A stretch of 64,000 nt of DNA from an uncultured Phascolarctobacterium sp. (GCF_934190775.1 NZ_CAKPTG010000008.1:47617-111616); one strand, 5' to 3'. Positions 25,032-34,857 are shown, counted from the stretch's first letter. Program-made: numbers and translations. The notes: generated by a model from the sequence alone, not told the origin.

Positions 25032-26981
25032 CTATCTGCGGCGCTTATCCTCGCGCCTTTTTCCACCGGTACTGTTTGAACCGGTACTACGCATTGCATC
25101 ACGCGCTCCACTGCCTGCAGCACTACGCGCTGCATTACGCTTCGCTCCGCGGGATGCATCACGCTTCGCGCCTCGCGCTCCGCCGCGCTGCTCCTGCTCT
25201 GTATACAGCAGGCATTTAGGTCCGCTGCCGACAAGATCCATGCGGTCAGCCTTTTGCAGCGCCTCCAGCACCAGCTTACGGTTGCGGGGAGCGCGGTACT
25301 GCATCAGTGCACGCTGCATCGCCTTATCATGCGGATTGCGGGCAACAAACACATCCTGTCCGCTTTCCGGATCAACGCCTGAATAATACATCGCCGTCGC
25401 CGCACTGCCGGGAGTAGGAATAAAGTCCTGCACCTGCTCCGGATTGTGCTTGATATCACGCAAAAACTCCGCTAATTCAATAGCATTGTTCAGCGTACAG
25501 CCAGGGTGGCTGGAAATAAAATACGGCACAAGATATTGCGGCAGGTTAATCTCTTTATTTTTTTGCGCAAACATGCGCATAAACTTCAGATAAACATCCT
25601 TACCGGGCTTACCCATACGCGCCAGAACCTGCGGTGCGATATGCTCCGGTGCAATCTTCAGCAGACCGCTGATATGGTAACGGCACAGCTCGTCCAGGAA
25701 TTCCTGCTTTTTATCTGCCAGCAGATAATCGTAACGGATACCGCTGCGGATAAAGACCTTCTTAACGCCCGGTAAAGCACGCAGCTTACGCAAAAGCGCT
25801 ATATAATCGCTGTGGTCAGCATCGATATTGGGGCACGGCTTGGGGAACAGGCACTGCCTGTCCTTGCAGACACCGTATTTAAGCTGCTTGGCGCAGGACG
25901 GATGACGGAAGTTAGCTGTAGGACCGCCAACGTCATGGATATAACCCTTAAAGCCGTCAAGCTGCGTCAGAATTTTTGCTTCACGCAAAATTGATTCATG
26001 ACTGCGCGCCTGGATAATACGTCCCTGATGCGCATGAATAGCGCAGAAGGAACAGCTGCCGAAGCAGCCTCTGCTGCTTACCAGGCTGAACTGAACCTCC
26101 TCCAGAGCTGCTACGCCGCCCTTGGCGTCGTAGCTCGGGTGCCACTGGCGCATATACGGCAAATCATAGATAGCGTCCATCTCTTCCATCGTTAAGGGGA
26201 AGATGTTCTGGTTCTGCACGATATATTTCTTCTGTCCCTTTTGGACTACCAGCTTGCCATAGAACGGATCCTGCTCCTTGCTCTGCAGCTTAAAGGCTCT
26301 GGCAAATTCCTTGCGGTCATCCTTGATTTGCTTCCAGCCCGGAAGCTCCACATATTCATCATCGGGCAAACTGTCAGACAGATACGCCGTACCGCGGATA
26401 TAATGCAAATCCTCGGCACTGGCACCGCCTGCCAGATAGTCGGCAATTTCCATAATCTGTTTTTCGCCCATGCCGTAAACCAAAAGGTCCGCACCGCTGG
26501 CCTCCAGAATAGAAGGCATCAGCTTGTTTTCCCAGTAGTCAAAATGCACAAAACGGCGCAGGCTGGCTTCAATACCGCCGATAATTACAGGCATATCCGG
26601 CCACAGCTTTTTGACGAGTTGCGCATAAACGGCCGTAGCATGGTCGGGACGCTGTCCCACCGCACCGCCTGCGGTATATTTGTCGACAGAACGCTCGTTC
26701 TTGGCTGCCGTATAACGGCACAGCATGGAGTCAAGGTTGCCGCCGGAAATAAGCACGCCCAGACGCGGCTTGCCCAGCTCTGCCATATATTCTGCTTTAT
26801 CCCAACGCGGCTGGCACAGCATAGCTACCTTGTAGCCCTGCGCCTCCAGCACACGGCAGATTACTGCCGGACCAAAGGAGGGATGGTCTACATAAGCATC
26901 GCCGCTGATAAACAGAAAGTCAATCTGCTCCCAGCCACGCTCGGCAATTTCTTGAGCGGAAATCGGTAAAAACTGTTTCAT
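25032..26981 (-). CDS. ygiQ: YgiQ family radical SAM protein
   Basis: The 649-residue protein has the N-terminal YgiQ domain and a radical SAM core with SSRGCFGSCSFCAIHAHQGR (Cys-x3-Cys-x2-Cys). Further typical stretches are DVGGPTANFRHPSC and IKHNPEQVQDFIPTPG. Its exact reaction is not established. The last 50 residues are a low-complexity tail of Arg, Ala, Gly and Ser (ARGAKRDASRGAKRNAARS and on), strongly basic and repetitive at the DNA level. The tail may bind RNA or be a recent repeat expansion. Confidence 0.92.
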   Translation of the reverse strand: MKQFLPISAQEIAERGWEQIDFLFISGDAYVDHPSFGPAVICRVLEAQGYKVAMLCQPRWDKAEYMAELGKPRLGVLISGGNLDSMLCRYTAAKNERSVDKYTAGGAVGQRPDHATAVYAQLVKKLWPDMPVIIGGIEASLRRFVHFDYWENKLMPSILEASGADLLVYGMGEKQIMEIADYLAGGASAEDLHYIRGTAYLSDSLPDDEYVELPGWKQIKDDRKEFARAFKLQSKEQDPFYGKLVVQKGQKKYIVQNQNIFPLTMEEMDAIYDLPYMRQWHPSYDAKGGVAALEEVQFSLVSSRGCFGSCSFCAIHAHQGRIIQARSHESILREAKILTQLDGFKGYIHDVGGPTANFRHPSCAKQLKYGVCKDRQCLFPKPCPNIDADHSDYIALLRKLRALPGVKKVFIRSGIRYDYLLADKKQEFLDELCRYHISGLLKIAPEHIAPQVLARMGKPGKDVYLKFMRMFAQKNKEINLPQYLVPYFISSHPGCTLNNAIELAEFLRDIKHNPEQVQDFIPTPGSAATAMYYSGVDPESGQDVFVARNPHDKAMQRALMQYRAPRNRKLVLEALQKADRMDLVGSGPKCLLYTEQEQRGGARGAKRDASRGAKRNAARSAAGSGARDAMRSTGSNSTGGKRREDKRRR

Positions 26982-27002
26982 TAAAAACTCCTGAACAAAT
27001 TA

Positions 27003-27989
27003 TTATTTCTTCTTATCGGCCTTCACTTCGCCGGCAGCCTGCGGCTGCTCCGGCTCAGCCTGCTTAACCTCAGCCTGCGGCTTCGGTTCTTCTGCCTTCG
27101 GCGCAGGTGCGGCTACAGCCGGCTGCGGTGCCGCTTCCTGCACCTGCGGTGCGGGTGCAGCCTTTTCTTCGGCAACAGACTGCTGTACAGCCTCCTCTGC
27201 CTTAGACGCAGCTACAGGCTGCGTGGGCGCATTACGCAAGTACGTCTTCACTGCGACGCCATGCTCGCCCTTCAGGTCAACCGGTTGTCCATTCACTTTA
27301 ATGCGGACAACGCCGATATTGCCATATTTAACAATCAGCTTGTCCTTAGCCTCGAAATGCTTGCTTTCCTTAGCATGCAGAATGCCCGCGAAAAGCTCCT
27401 TGCTGTCGGCACTGGCCTCCAGCCAGCAATCGCCTTCAGCCTCCAGGTCAACAGTAACCTTGTCCAGCACTGCGGGTGCTTTAGCTTCAGGTTTAACCTG
27501 CTCGGTCTGCTTAGCTTCTTCCTTCGGCATATTTTTAAAATAATTAATCGTAGCGGGAATAGCAAAATAACCTGTTGCAAGCACCGCTACTGCAGCCAGA
27601 CCAGCAAGACATTGCTTCATCGGCAGCTTAGGCATTTCCAAACGACCTGTGCCACTGCCAATATCACGCTTCTCCTTCAGCTGGATATTGAGGCGAACCT
27701 TATCCACCTCGCGAATCCCCTGACTGCGTACAGCCTCTGCTGCCATACCGGCAGCGCTGGCCTTGTATTCATTAACAAGCTCCGGACCATTCAAGCCCAG
27801 GAAATTACCGTAGTTGCGGATGATTCCCTTGAGAAAAACCTCACCCGGAGTCTTGTCATATTCATCATTTTCTACAGCCTGCAGATAACGGCTGCGGATA
27901 CTAGTACCTTTTTCAGCATCGGCCAGGGAAATACCCTTAGCCAGTCTTGCTTCCTTCAAAATTGCGCCGACAGTCTTTTCATTGTCCAT
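27003..27989 (-). CDS. rodZ: RodZ-like membrane protein with an N-terminal helix-turn-helix
   Basis: The 328-residue protein has a cro/C1-type HTH in residues 8-75 (LKEARLAKGISLADAEKGTSIRSRYL), one membrane helix around residues 130-155 (LAGLAAVAVLATGYFAIP) and a DUF4115-type beta domain. It ends in an Ala/Pro/Glu/Lys-rich tail of about 75 residues. RodZ links the MreB cytoskeleton to the cell-wall elongation machinery. It follows ftsK by 17 bases, so division and shape genes are co-transcribed. Confidence 0.88.
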   Translation of the reverse strand: MDNEKTVGAILKEARLAKGISLADAEKGTSIRSRYLQAVENDEYDKTPGEVFLKGIIRNYGNFLGLNGPELVNEYKASAAGMAAEAVRSQGIREVDKVRLNIQLKEKRDIGSGTGRLEMPKLPMKQCLAGLAAVAVLATGYFAIPATINYFKNMPKEEAKQTEQVKPEAKAPAVLDKVTVDLEAEGDCWLEASADSKELFAGILHAKESKHFEAKDKLIVKYGNIGVVRIKVNGQPVDLKGEHGVAVKTYLRNAPTQPVAASKAEEAVQQSVAEEKAAPAPQVQEAAPQPAVAAPAPKAEEPKPQAEVKQAEPEQPQAAGEVKADKKK

Positions 27990-28006
27990 TTTGCCTGCAC
28001 CTCCGC

Positions 28007-30631
28007 TTATTCACGGCGCAGAAAGCGTTCCTCTGCTTCCTTACGCGACATTATAACCTCTCGGGGCTTGCTGCCCACAGATTGACCAACTATGCCCAGC
28101 TCCTCCATGGTATCTACCAAGCGTGCTGCACGCGTATAACCAATGCGGAAACGTCGCTGCAGCATAGAGCTTGAAGCCTGCCCCATATCCAGAACCAGGC
28201 TCAGAGCATCCTCAAAAAGCTCATCCTCCGCAGGCGCATTAGAGCCTGCATCCTCGGCATTATGGCCTTTATTATCACATTCCAGCTCCTGCTCCGTTAC
28301 TTCCTCGCTGTAATTTACAGGAATGGATTGCTTAATAATGAAATCAACTATTTTATTCAGCTCATCATCACTAACGAAGGCACCCTGCACACGTACAGGC
28401 TTATTATAGCCTATGGGATAGAAGAGCATGTCGCCCTTACCCAAAAGCTTTTCAGCACCGCCCATATCAAGAATCGTGCGGGAGTCAGTCTGCGACGATA
28501 CGGCGAAAGCAATACGTGAAGGAATATTGGCCTTAACGATGCCTGTAATAACATCTACAGACGGGCGCTGCGTTGCAATAATCAGGTGAATACCGGCAGC
28601 GCGGGCCTTCTGTGCCAGACGCAGGATGGCATCCTCCACATCCACCTTGGCCACCATCATCAGGTCAGACAACTCGTCGATGATGATTACGATATAAGGC
28701 ATCTTTTCTTCCGCCTGCGCGTTAAAGGTTTTGATATCACGCACGCGGCTTTCAGCAAACGCCTTATAACGGCGTTCCATTTCTGCTACCGCCCAATGCA
28801 GCGCGCTGGCTGCCTTTTTCGGCTCGGTAACAACAGGTGTTAAAAGATGCGGAATACCGTTGTAATTAGACAGTTCCACAACCTTAGGATCTACCAGAAT
28901 CAGCTTAACCTCATCCGGAGTAGCGCGGTACAAAATACCGGCGATAATCGTATTAATGCATACAGATTTACCGGAGCCGGTAGAGCCTGCTACCAGAAGG
29001 TGCGGCATTTTGGCAAGGTCTGCCGAAATAATATCACCACTGATATCCTTGCCCAAGCCAATGCACAGATGCTCCTTCGCATTACGTACATTGCTTGCTT
29101 CGACTACCTCACGAAAGCACACCGGATCATTCTTCGTGTTCGGCGCCTCAATACCAATCGCAGACTTGCCGGGAATGGGCGCTTCAATACGCACGCCTGG
29201 AGCAGCCAGACGCAGAGCAATGTCGTCCGCCAGGTTCACAACCGAGCTTACCTTTACACCAGCCGCAGGCTGCAGCTCGAAGCGGGTAACTGACGGTCCA
29301 CGTGTTGCGGCAATAACATTAGCACGCACCTTAAAGTCTGCCAACGTCTGCTCCAATATAGCACGCTGGTCCATAATATCCTTCTGGAAGGTAGAACGGT
29401 CGCTCGCCTTTGGCTTATCAAGCAGCTCCAGCGGCGGCAGCTTGTAGCTGCTGGCATCAGTAGGCTCAGCACCTGCAGGCTGCTCAGCAATGTCTGCAAC
29501 AGTAATTTTATCCGCACTATCATAAATCGTCATCGCCGGTGCCTGCTCAGGCATCGGTTCCGGCTCAACAGTCGCCTCATAATATACAGACTCAGCAGGA
29601 GAATCTGGACTTTTCTCCAGATGCAAATCTTGAATTATAGACGCAGGATGCTCCGGTTCCGGCTGCATTTCGAACTCAGGCTCAACCTCAGGTGGTTCAG
29701 CAACAGGCTCTTGCTTTGGCTCAACCAACGGCGGCTCTGCATCATCCAGAAAACGGCTGTCCGGTTCGTAACCAGCGTCATCATCATAATTGATAACCGG
29801 TGTAAACACCACCTCATGACTGCTTTTTTCCCAATCAGGCAACTGCACCGGATCACGCTCAAGCTCCTCTTTCAAAGGCGATTGCTCATAAACACTCTTA
29901 TTTTTCTTAAAGCTCAGGATACTCCTAAAGCCACTTTTCTTTTGTACACCCTCATTGAAGGCATCAAACTCGGGACTGGTATAGGTGTTGATGACATTAT
30001 CCGCAGGCTCATTTACAGCTTTGTGTGATTTACGTTTGAAGACAGGCTGCGCTGCCTCCTCCACCGGACGCTTGCGCTCTTCCTGCACCTTGTCATCCGG
30101 GCGCACCAGCGTCAGATCATCGGAGGTCAGATAATCCTGCCACAGCTCCCACCACTTACGCAGCGGCAGCACCAGGCCCAATAGCCACAGCCAGCCAAGA
30201 GCCAGGATAATATAAACCGTAATATCGCCGACCAACCCATGCAACAGCTTCATCAGCAAACCACCGACAAGACCGCCGCCCTTTGCTATCAGCGAAGGCT
30301 CCAGCTCCGAGCCAACAGGTACAAAAACATGATGAGCTGTGCCAGTAAGGCACAGCGTCACCAAAGTAAAAATTAATGTTCTCTTGTTAAAAACACCAAA
30401 TTGTCCTCTAAGCAGCTGCCAGGACATAGCAAAGAAAGCAAAAGGCAACAAAAAGATACCCTTACCCAACAGATTCAATTCCACCAGGTAAGTATAATGC
30501 AATACGCCATCCTCAGGCGTCAAAAGAAGCGCAACTGTAAACAGCAGGCCTAAAAGAAGGCATATGATGCCAACCAGACGCGAATAGCTTATATTCTTCT
30601 GTTGCTTCCTTCTTCTTCTTTCCTTGCGCAA
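28007..30631 (-). CDS. ftsK: FtsK/SpoIIIE DNA translocase
   Basis: The product is about 874 residues with four N-terminal membrane helices, a Pro/Glu-rich linker (residues 200-420) and a motor domain with VAGSTGSGKSVCINTII (Walker A) and IIIDELSDLM (Walker B). The C-terminal winged-helix gamma domain (YTRAARLVDTMEELGIVG) recognises orienting sequences. It pumps chromosome ends away from the septum. A TTG start at 30631 with AGGAG ten bases upstream is preferred. The in-frame ATG at 30679 has no site. Confidence 0.95.
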   Translation of the reverse strand: MRKERRRRKQQKNISYSRLVGIICLLLGLLFTVALLLTPEDGVLHYTYLVELNLLGKGIFLLPFAFFAMSWQLLRGQFGVFNKRTLIFTLVTLCLTGTAHHVFVPVGSELEPSLIAKGGGLVGGLLMKLLHGLVGDITVYIILALGWLWLLGLVLPLRKWWELWQDYLTSDDLTLVRPDDKVQEERKRPVEEAAQPVFKRKSHKAVNEPADNVINTYTSPEFDAFNEGVQKKSGFRSILSFKKNKSVYEQSPLKEELERDPVQLPDWEKSSHEVVFTPVINYDDDAGYEPDSRFLDDAEPPLVEPKQEPVAEPPEVEPEFEMQPEPEHPASIIQDLHLEKSPDSPAESVYYEATVEPEPMPEQAPAMTIYDSADKITVADIAEQPAGAEPTDASSYKLPPLELLDKPKASDRSTFQKDIMDQRAILEQTLADFKVRANVIAATRGPSVTRFELQPAAGVKVSSVVNLADDIALRLAAPGVRIEAPIPGKSAIGIEAPNTKNDPVCFREVVEASNVRNAKEHLCIGLGKDISGDIISADLAKMPHLLVAGSTGSGKSVCINTIIAGILYRATPDEVKLILVDPKVVELSNYNGIPHLLTPVVTEPKKAASALHWAVAEMERRYKAFAESRVRDIKTFNAQAEEKMPYIVIIIDELSDLMMVAKVDVEDAILRLAQKARAAGIHLIIATQRPSVDVITGIVKANIPSRIAFAVSSQTDSRTILDMGGAEKLLGKGDMLFYPIGYNKPVRVQGAFVSDDELNKIVDFIIKQSIPVNYSEEVTEQELECDNKGHNAEDAGSNAPAEDELFEDALSLVLDMGQASSSMLQRRFRIGYTRAARLVDTMEELGIVGQSVGSKPREVIMSRKEAEERFLRRE

Positions 30632-30745
30632 GTTAAGACAACTCCTAATTGGCAGCTGCCAGCAGTCATCTGTTATCAATAGGCCACTGACAGCCGCTCA
30701 TTAATCACTAAAAAATATTCACTAGTCACTAATCACTGAAATCTA

Positions 30746-32410
30746 TCAGATTTCCATGATAATCGGCAAAATCATCGGACGACGACGGGTTCTTTCAAAC
30801 AGGAAGCGTCCCAGGGAATCACGTACCGTAGACTTGATTGCGGACCATTCGGAAACATTGTTTTCCTCACAGCGATCCAGTGCAGCCTGCACCTTATCGC
30901 GAGCTTCATCCATCAGGTCCTCGGCCTCACGTACATAAACAAAGCCGCGGGAAACGATATCCGGACCGGAAACTACATGACAGGATTCCTTATCAATGGT
31001 TACAACTACAATCATAATACCATCCTGAGAAAGCTGACGGCGGTCGCGCAGTACGATGTTGCCTACGTCGCCGACACCCAGGCCGTCAACCAGCACCTTG
31101 CCTGCAGGCACCTTGCCGTTAATGGTAATGCTACTCTTGGTCAGCTCGATAACGCTGCCGTTTTCACCGATAACAATGTGGTCTGCCGGCATGCCGAGGG
31201 ATTTCGCCAGATTAGCATGCTTAACCAGGTGACGGTATTCACCATGCACAGGCATGAAGAAACGCGGACGCACCAGATTGTGCATCATCTTGATTTCCTC
31301 CTGGCTGGCGTGGCCGGAAACGTGGACGCCGTTGCTCTTTTCATAAATAACGTCCGCACCCAGCTTGTACAGATGGTCGATAGTACGGGAAACGAGCTTT
31401 TCGTTGCCAGGAATCGGTGTAGCAGAAATAATTACTGTATCGCCGGGCATAATGTCAACCTTTTTATGGTCATTCATAGCCATACGGGTGAGCGCACTCA
31501 TCGGTTCGCCCTGGCTGCCGGTAGTAATGATGACAACCTTTTCCGGTGTATAGTTATGAGTTTCGTCGATATCAATCAAAACGCCTTCAGGAATCTTCAG
31601 ATAACCCAATTCCTTGGCAATATTAACTACGTTTACCATGCTGCGGCCAATAACTGCTACCTTACGCTCGTACTTCACAGCAGTATCAACAACCTGTTGG
31701 ATACGATGTACGTTAGAGGAGAAGGTTGCTACGATAATGCGATGCTTAGCATAGCGGAATTCTTCATCAAAGGTCTGGCCTACCATGCGTTCGCTGGGAG
31801 TAAAGCCGGGGCGCTCAGCGTTGGTGCTGTCTGCCAGCAGGCACAGTACACCGCGGTCGCCGTATTCGGCAAATTTATTGAATTCCATAACCTGTCCGTC
31901 AACAGGAGTGTGGTCGATTTTGAAGTCACCGGTGTGGATAATAACACCGATAGGAGTAGTAATCGCGATTGCAACAGCGTCGGGAATGCTGTGGTTTACG
32001 CGGATGAAATCGAGCTTAAAGGCACCGGCGTTAATCTTGTCACCGGGTTTTACTACGTGCAGGTTTTCGTTGCCTACACCGTTTTCCTTCAAGCGGCCTT
32101 GTAAAATACCCAGAGTAAGTGCGGTACCATAAACGGGACAATCAATTTGTTTCATAACATAGGGCAGCGCACCGATATGGTCCTCGTGACCATGTGTCAG
32201 AAAGATACCCTTAATTTTATCTTTATTCTCAACCAAATATGTAATATCGGGAATAACCAAGTCAATGCCGAGCATATCGTCTTCAGGGAACATCAGGCCT
32301 GCATCAATCAGGATCATGTCGTCCCCGTAACGGAATACCGTCATATTTTTACCAATTTCGCCCAAACCACCAAGCGGGATAATCTGGACCTTATGTTGAA
32401 ATTTACCCAA
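30746..32410 (-). CDS. rnj: Ribonuclease J
   Basis: The product is 554 residues from a TTG start at 32410 that has GGAGGTG upstream, matching the usual RNase J length. The metallo-beta-lactamase motif THGHEDHIGALPY, the beta-CASP segment and the closing C-terminal domain are visible. It is a combined endo- and 5'-3' exonuclease central to mRNA decay and rRNA maturation in Firmicutes. It stands alone with its own promoter; the 65 bases before ftsK hold no clear terminator. Confidence 0.95.
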   Translation of the reverse strand: MGKFQHKVQIIPLGGLGEIGKNMTVFRYGDDMILIDAGLMFPEDDMLGIDLVIPDITYLVENKDKIKGIFLTHGHEDHIGALPYVMKQIDCPVYGTALTLGILQGRLKENGVGNENLHVVKPGDKINAGAFKLDFIRVNHSIPDAVAIAITTPIGVIIHTGDFKIDHTPVDGQVMEFNKFAEYGDRGVLCLLADSTNAERPGFTPSERMVGQTFDEEFRYAKHRIIVATFSSNVHRIQQVVDTAVKYERKVAVIGRSMVNVVNIAKELGYLKIPEGVLIDIDETHNYTPEKVVIITTGSQGEPMSALTRMAMNDHKKVDIMPGDTVIISATPIPGNEKLVSRTIDHLYKLGADVIYEKSNGVHVSGHASQEEIKMMHNLVRPRFFMPVHGEYRHLVKHANLAKSLGMPADHIVIGENGSVIELTKSSITINGKVPAGKVLVDGLGVGDVGNIVLRDRRQLSQDGIMIVVVTIDKESCHVVSGPDIVSRGFVYVREAEDLMDEARDKVQAALDRCEENNVSEWSAIKSTVRDSLGRFLFERTRRRPMILPIIMEI

Positions 32411-32502
32411 AAAAAATACACCTCCATTTTTTATTTTACATTCTTCCGTACAAATGTAGAAATTGAATTTGATACTGTGTCCGCACACATACTCTCTACT
32501 TT

Positions 32503-32531
32503 ATTATACACTAAATATGGGCTATTGACAA
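32503..32531 (-). promoter_or_regulatory. Promoter of the RNase J gene
   Basis: Minus strand TTGTCA (32531-32526), 17-base spacer, perfect TATAAT (32508-32503). The leader to the TTG start is about 90 bases. Confidence 0.7.
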
Positions 32532-32607
32532 ATAGTGATACATATTTTTTGTGAAAAGTTTGTTGCCAAACGGATGATTTTTGGCAGACGCAAGGATTGC
32601 ATACAAA

Positions 32608-32732
32608 AAGTCCTGCAGATGACATGCTCCCCCATCTCCTGCTTGACTTTCCCCATATTTCAAGTAAACTTAAATTAAGTTCTTGAAAACCGCAAGTAAG
32701 CTTACGCATCTGGCTCATTTACCTGCGGACAA
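32608..32732 (+). ncRNA. Candidate 6S-like RNA
   Basis: The plus strand can fold into one long hairpin. A closing stem (GTCC-GCAG with CTGC-GGAC, then ATGA/TCAT) is followed by a large central bubble, a stem CTTGACTT/AAGTAAG, then TTTCAAG/CTTGAAA and AACTT/AAGTT at the tip. That is the architecture of 6S RNA, which mimics an open promoter and binds RNA polymerase. The start AAAGTCCTGC also resembles Bacillus 6S-1. At about 125 bases it is short for the family. A terminator follows 80 bases later. Confidence 0.3.
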
Positions 32733-32813
32733 TTAAATAAGCAGTATATCCTGCAGATACATCTTTTCTGCAGAAGCTTAAGCAAGGCCATTTATATTTA
32801 TCTGGTACATTCT

Positions 32814-32870
32814 AAGAGTAGTACGAACTTACGATTTTCTAATCGCAAAGGTACTGCTCTTTTTTGTTTT
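32814..32870 (+). terminator. Plus-strand terminator without a coding gene upstream
   Basis: AAGAGTAGTAC pairs with GTACTGCTCTT, with an inner TACGATT/AATCG hairpin, followed by six T. There is no plus-strand gene between 32490 and here, so it supports a non-coding transcript, perhaps the 6S-like RNA. The stretch 32870-33015 holds nothing I can name. Confidence 0.75.
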
Positions 32871-33016
32871 TAGGCACTTTGATAACTGCTGATGTATTTT
32901 TTACTTTATCCGTGTTAAAATGTTATCGCTGAGCTTATAAATTTATCTCTCGCTTATGTAGAGAAACTGAAGGAAGATCAAGCTGAGCAGTCCTGCAAAT
33001 AATCTTTTCGCTGTTA

Positions 33017-33058
33017 TGAAAAAGGCGTTCTACCGTACTTAGTGTAGAACGCCTTTAT
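33017..33058 (-). terminator. Terminator after the small membrane protein gene
   Basis: A 13-base stem, AAAGGCGTTCTAC/GTAGAACGCCTTT, with five T on the minus strand. Confidence 0.8.
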
Positions 33059-33080
33059 TCTTTTATGTTCGCCGTGAGCT

Positions 33081-33311
33081 TCACTTCTTCTTGCGGTCAA
33101 AATTAAAAAGCCCATATAATCCGCCGGTGATTAAATTAAGAAAGCTATTAGATAGAGGCCAATTAGTGTCTTTCTCTCGCTTCCACGTAATTATACAAAA
33201 GAACGGACCTATAATGTAGCTGCTTTTTTGCCAGTATGGATCAAAAAACATGACAACAAACATAAAGAGGTAGATACATCCTAAAAATTTAGCATATTTT
33301 TTACGCGTCAT
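33081..33311 (-). CDS. Small membrane protein of unknown function
   Basis: The 76-residue protein has a hydrophobic segment at residues 8-24 (FLGCIYLFMFVVMFF), a second at 33-43 and a basic C-terminus (FNFDRKKK). AAGGAG lies seven bases before the ATG and a terminator follows the stop, so it is probably expressed. I recognise no family. It sits at the edge of the accessory island next to the RhuM-type gene and could be a phage or island cargo gene. Confidence 0.6.
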   Translation of the reverse strand: MTRKKYAKFLGCIYLFMFVVMFFDPYWQKSSYIIGPFFCIITWKREKDTNWPLSNSFLNLITGGLYGLFNFDRKKK

Positions 33312-33371
33312 AAAACTACTCCTTCAAATCGTCAATTTCTTCCTTACTTTCAGGATCCAGCTGGCGGTATT

Positions 33372-34361
33372 TTATTTCTTGATGTTTTTGGTTTCCTGCT
33401 CCAAATCTAACAGGTCAAACTCATCGGCTTGCGCTGCATCGAATGCTTTGCGACGTGCGTCAAATTCTTCGTAAATTTTACGGGCGTGTATCTGAGCTTG
33501 TTCCATGGTAATTTTCCCGTGGGATTGCAGCACGGGGACGCCATGATCTAAAAGCAGTTTATCTACACTGGCGCGCCAGAAGTCAAGCGTTAAGTCTTTA
33601 CGCATTTTTACATGCAATTCAGCACTTTCAAGGAAGATAGTTACTAAACGATTAAGAACATCTATTTCGTCAGATGTTAAGTAATTTTTGGCAACTATAA
33701 CATCAGCTTTGCGTACGATTGAACCACTCCATGAGGTCAAGGCCATATTCGGAGTATCTGCATTTGCACGTGTAGCTATAATTTCAGCAGCAGTTTTTCT
33801 TGTGACGCCAAAAAGCAGTTTGTTTTGCGTGTCTGCAAAGAATAAGTTCGTTGCTTTTTCGGTAACCTTGTAGTCGCTGGAGAGCGCAAACAAGTCACGC
33901 AACTTTTGATAAAAACGTTTTTCGCTGGCGCGAATATCGCGAATCTGTTCCAGCAATTCGTCGAAATAATCCGGACGGCCATCCGGGTTTTTCAAGCGGT
34001 CTTTGTCAAGGATAAAGCCTTTCTGCAGGTATTCTTTCAATGTATTGTTTGCCCACTGGCGGAACTGTGTGCCACGTGGGGAGCGAACGCGGAAACCAAC
34101 GGCAAGAATGACATCAAGACTATAGTATGAAACAAGATAATTTTTCCCATCTGCTGCAGTTGTTCGGATTTTCCGAACAACTGACTTTGCATCTAATTCG
34201 TCTTCAGAAAAGATATTTTTTATATGCTCGCTAATACTAGATTTACTGCTGTTAAATAAATCAACCATCTGCGCCTGCGTTAACCATACAGTGCCGTTAT
34301 CGGCGTAAAGTTTAATTTCAGCTTTGCCATCTGCAGTGTTGTAAATAATAATGTCTGCCAT
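33372..34361 (-). CDS. RhuM-family protein
   Basis: The product of about 329 residues starts ADIIIYNTADGKAEIKLYADNGTVWLTQAQMVDLF and continues with SSKSSISEHI and YSLDVILAVGFRVRSPRGTQFRQWAN. These are the core signatures of the RhuM ('virulence protein') family, common in islands and prophages. The N-terminal part is a putative DNA-binding fold. The function is unsettled. The start at 34361 has AGGA eight bases upstream and the frame reaches back to 34382. It lies between the phage-type repressor gene and a small membrane protein gene. Confidence 0.85.
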   Translation of the reverse strand: MADIIIYNTADGKAEIKLYADNGTVWLTQAQMVDLFNSSKSSISEHIKNIFSEDELDAKSVVRKIRTTAADGKNYLVSYYSLDVILAVGFRVRSPRGTQFRQWANNTLKEYLQKGFILDKDRLKNPDGRPDYFDELLEQIRDIRASEKRFYQKLRDLFALSSDYKVTEKATNLFFADTQNKLLFGVTRKTAAEIIATRANADTPNMALTSWSGSIVRKADVIVAKNYLTSDEIDVLNRLVTIFLESAELHVKMRKDLTLDFWRASVDKLLLDHGVPVLQSHGKITMEQAQIHARKIYEEFDARRKAFDAAQADEFDLLDLEQETKNIKK

Positions 34362-34388
34362 GTATTCATTCCTCACTTTCAAAATCTA

Positions 34389-34754
34389 TTATCCTAAACT
34401 CTCCACGTCTTCTTCCGCCTTGCGTTGGAGCTTGGCCAGCTTAACATCAATCAAATCGTCAATTTTTTTCTTGCCGTCAGCATCCAGCTGGCGGTATTTT
34501 TTTATGTGTGTTTCTTCTTGCTGGGTGAGGGAGAGAGATGGTGGCGTGGGAGCGTCTTCCAAGCCCATAAGGTAAGCAGGTTTTACTCCTAAAGCTTTAG
34601 CAAAAGCAACTATTTTTGATTGGGTTATATCGTTTTCACCAGATTCTATCTTTGCTATTGTAGAACGTGATTTATAACCTAATCTTTTTGCGAGCTCTTC
34701 TTGAGACATATTTAAATCTTCTCGCCTTGCTTTGATTCTATCGTACAATGTCAT
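34389..34754 (-). CDS. Phage-type XRE/CI-like repressor
   Basis: The product is about 121 residues with an N-terminal cro/C1 helix-turn-helix (MSQEELAKRLGYKSRSTIAKIESGENDITQSKI, split over residues 18-50) and a short Lys-rich C-terminal helix region. ATG at 34754 follows AGGAG; a GTG at 34763 would sit too close to the site. It is divergent from a Cro-like gene across a palindromic control region, the arrangement of a temperate-phage switch. No other phage structural or integrase gene is in the window. Confidence 0.85.
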   Translation of the reverse strand: MTLYDRIKARREDLNMSQEELAKRLGYKSRSTIAKIESGENDITQSKIVAFAKALGVKPAYLMGLEDAPTPPSLSLTQQEETHIKKYRQLDADGKKKIDDLIDVKLAKLQRKAEEDVESLG

Positions 34755-34800
34755 GAGCAACACTCTCCTGTCTTTAATATAAGGTTATAGCAGCATAATT

Positions 34801-34857
34801 GTTCCATATGATCAACAAAAAATTGCCTAGTAAGCAAAAATGTTGATAAAAAGGAAC
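34801..34857. promoter_or_regulatory. Palindromic operator region of the divergent repressor/Cro-like pair
   Basis: GTTCC (34801-34805) and GGAAC (34853-34857), and ATCAACA (34811-34817) and TGTTGAT (34841-34847), are all symmetric about base 34829. A third ATCAACA lies at about 34888, near the Cro-like ribosome binding site. The pattern suggests paired repressor half-sites controlling both genes. Confidence 0.6.

Noticed and set aside
30680..30745. Short repeats of the type CACTAGTCACTAATCACT before ftsK, similar to a stretch near 24000
   Set aside because: Low-complexity similarity over a few bases; no clear unit or function.
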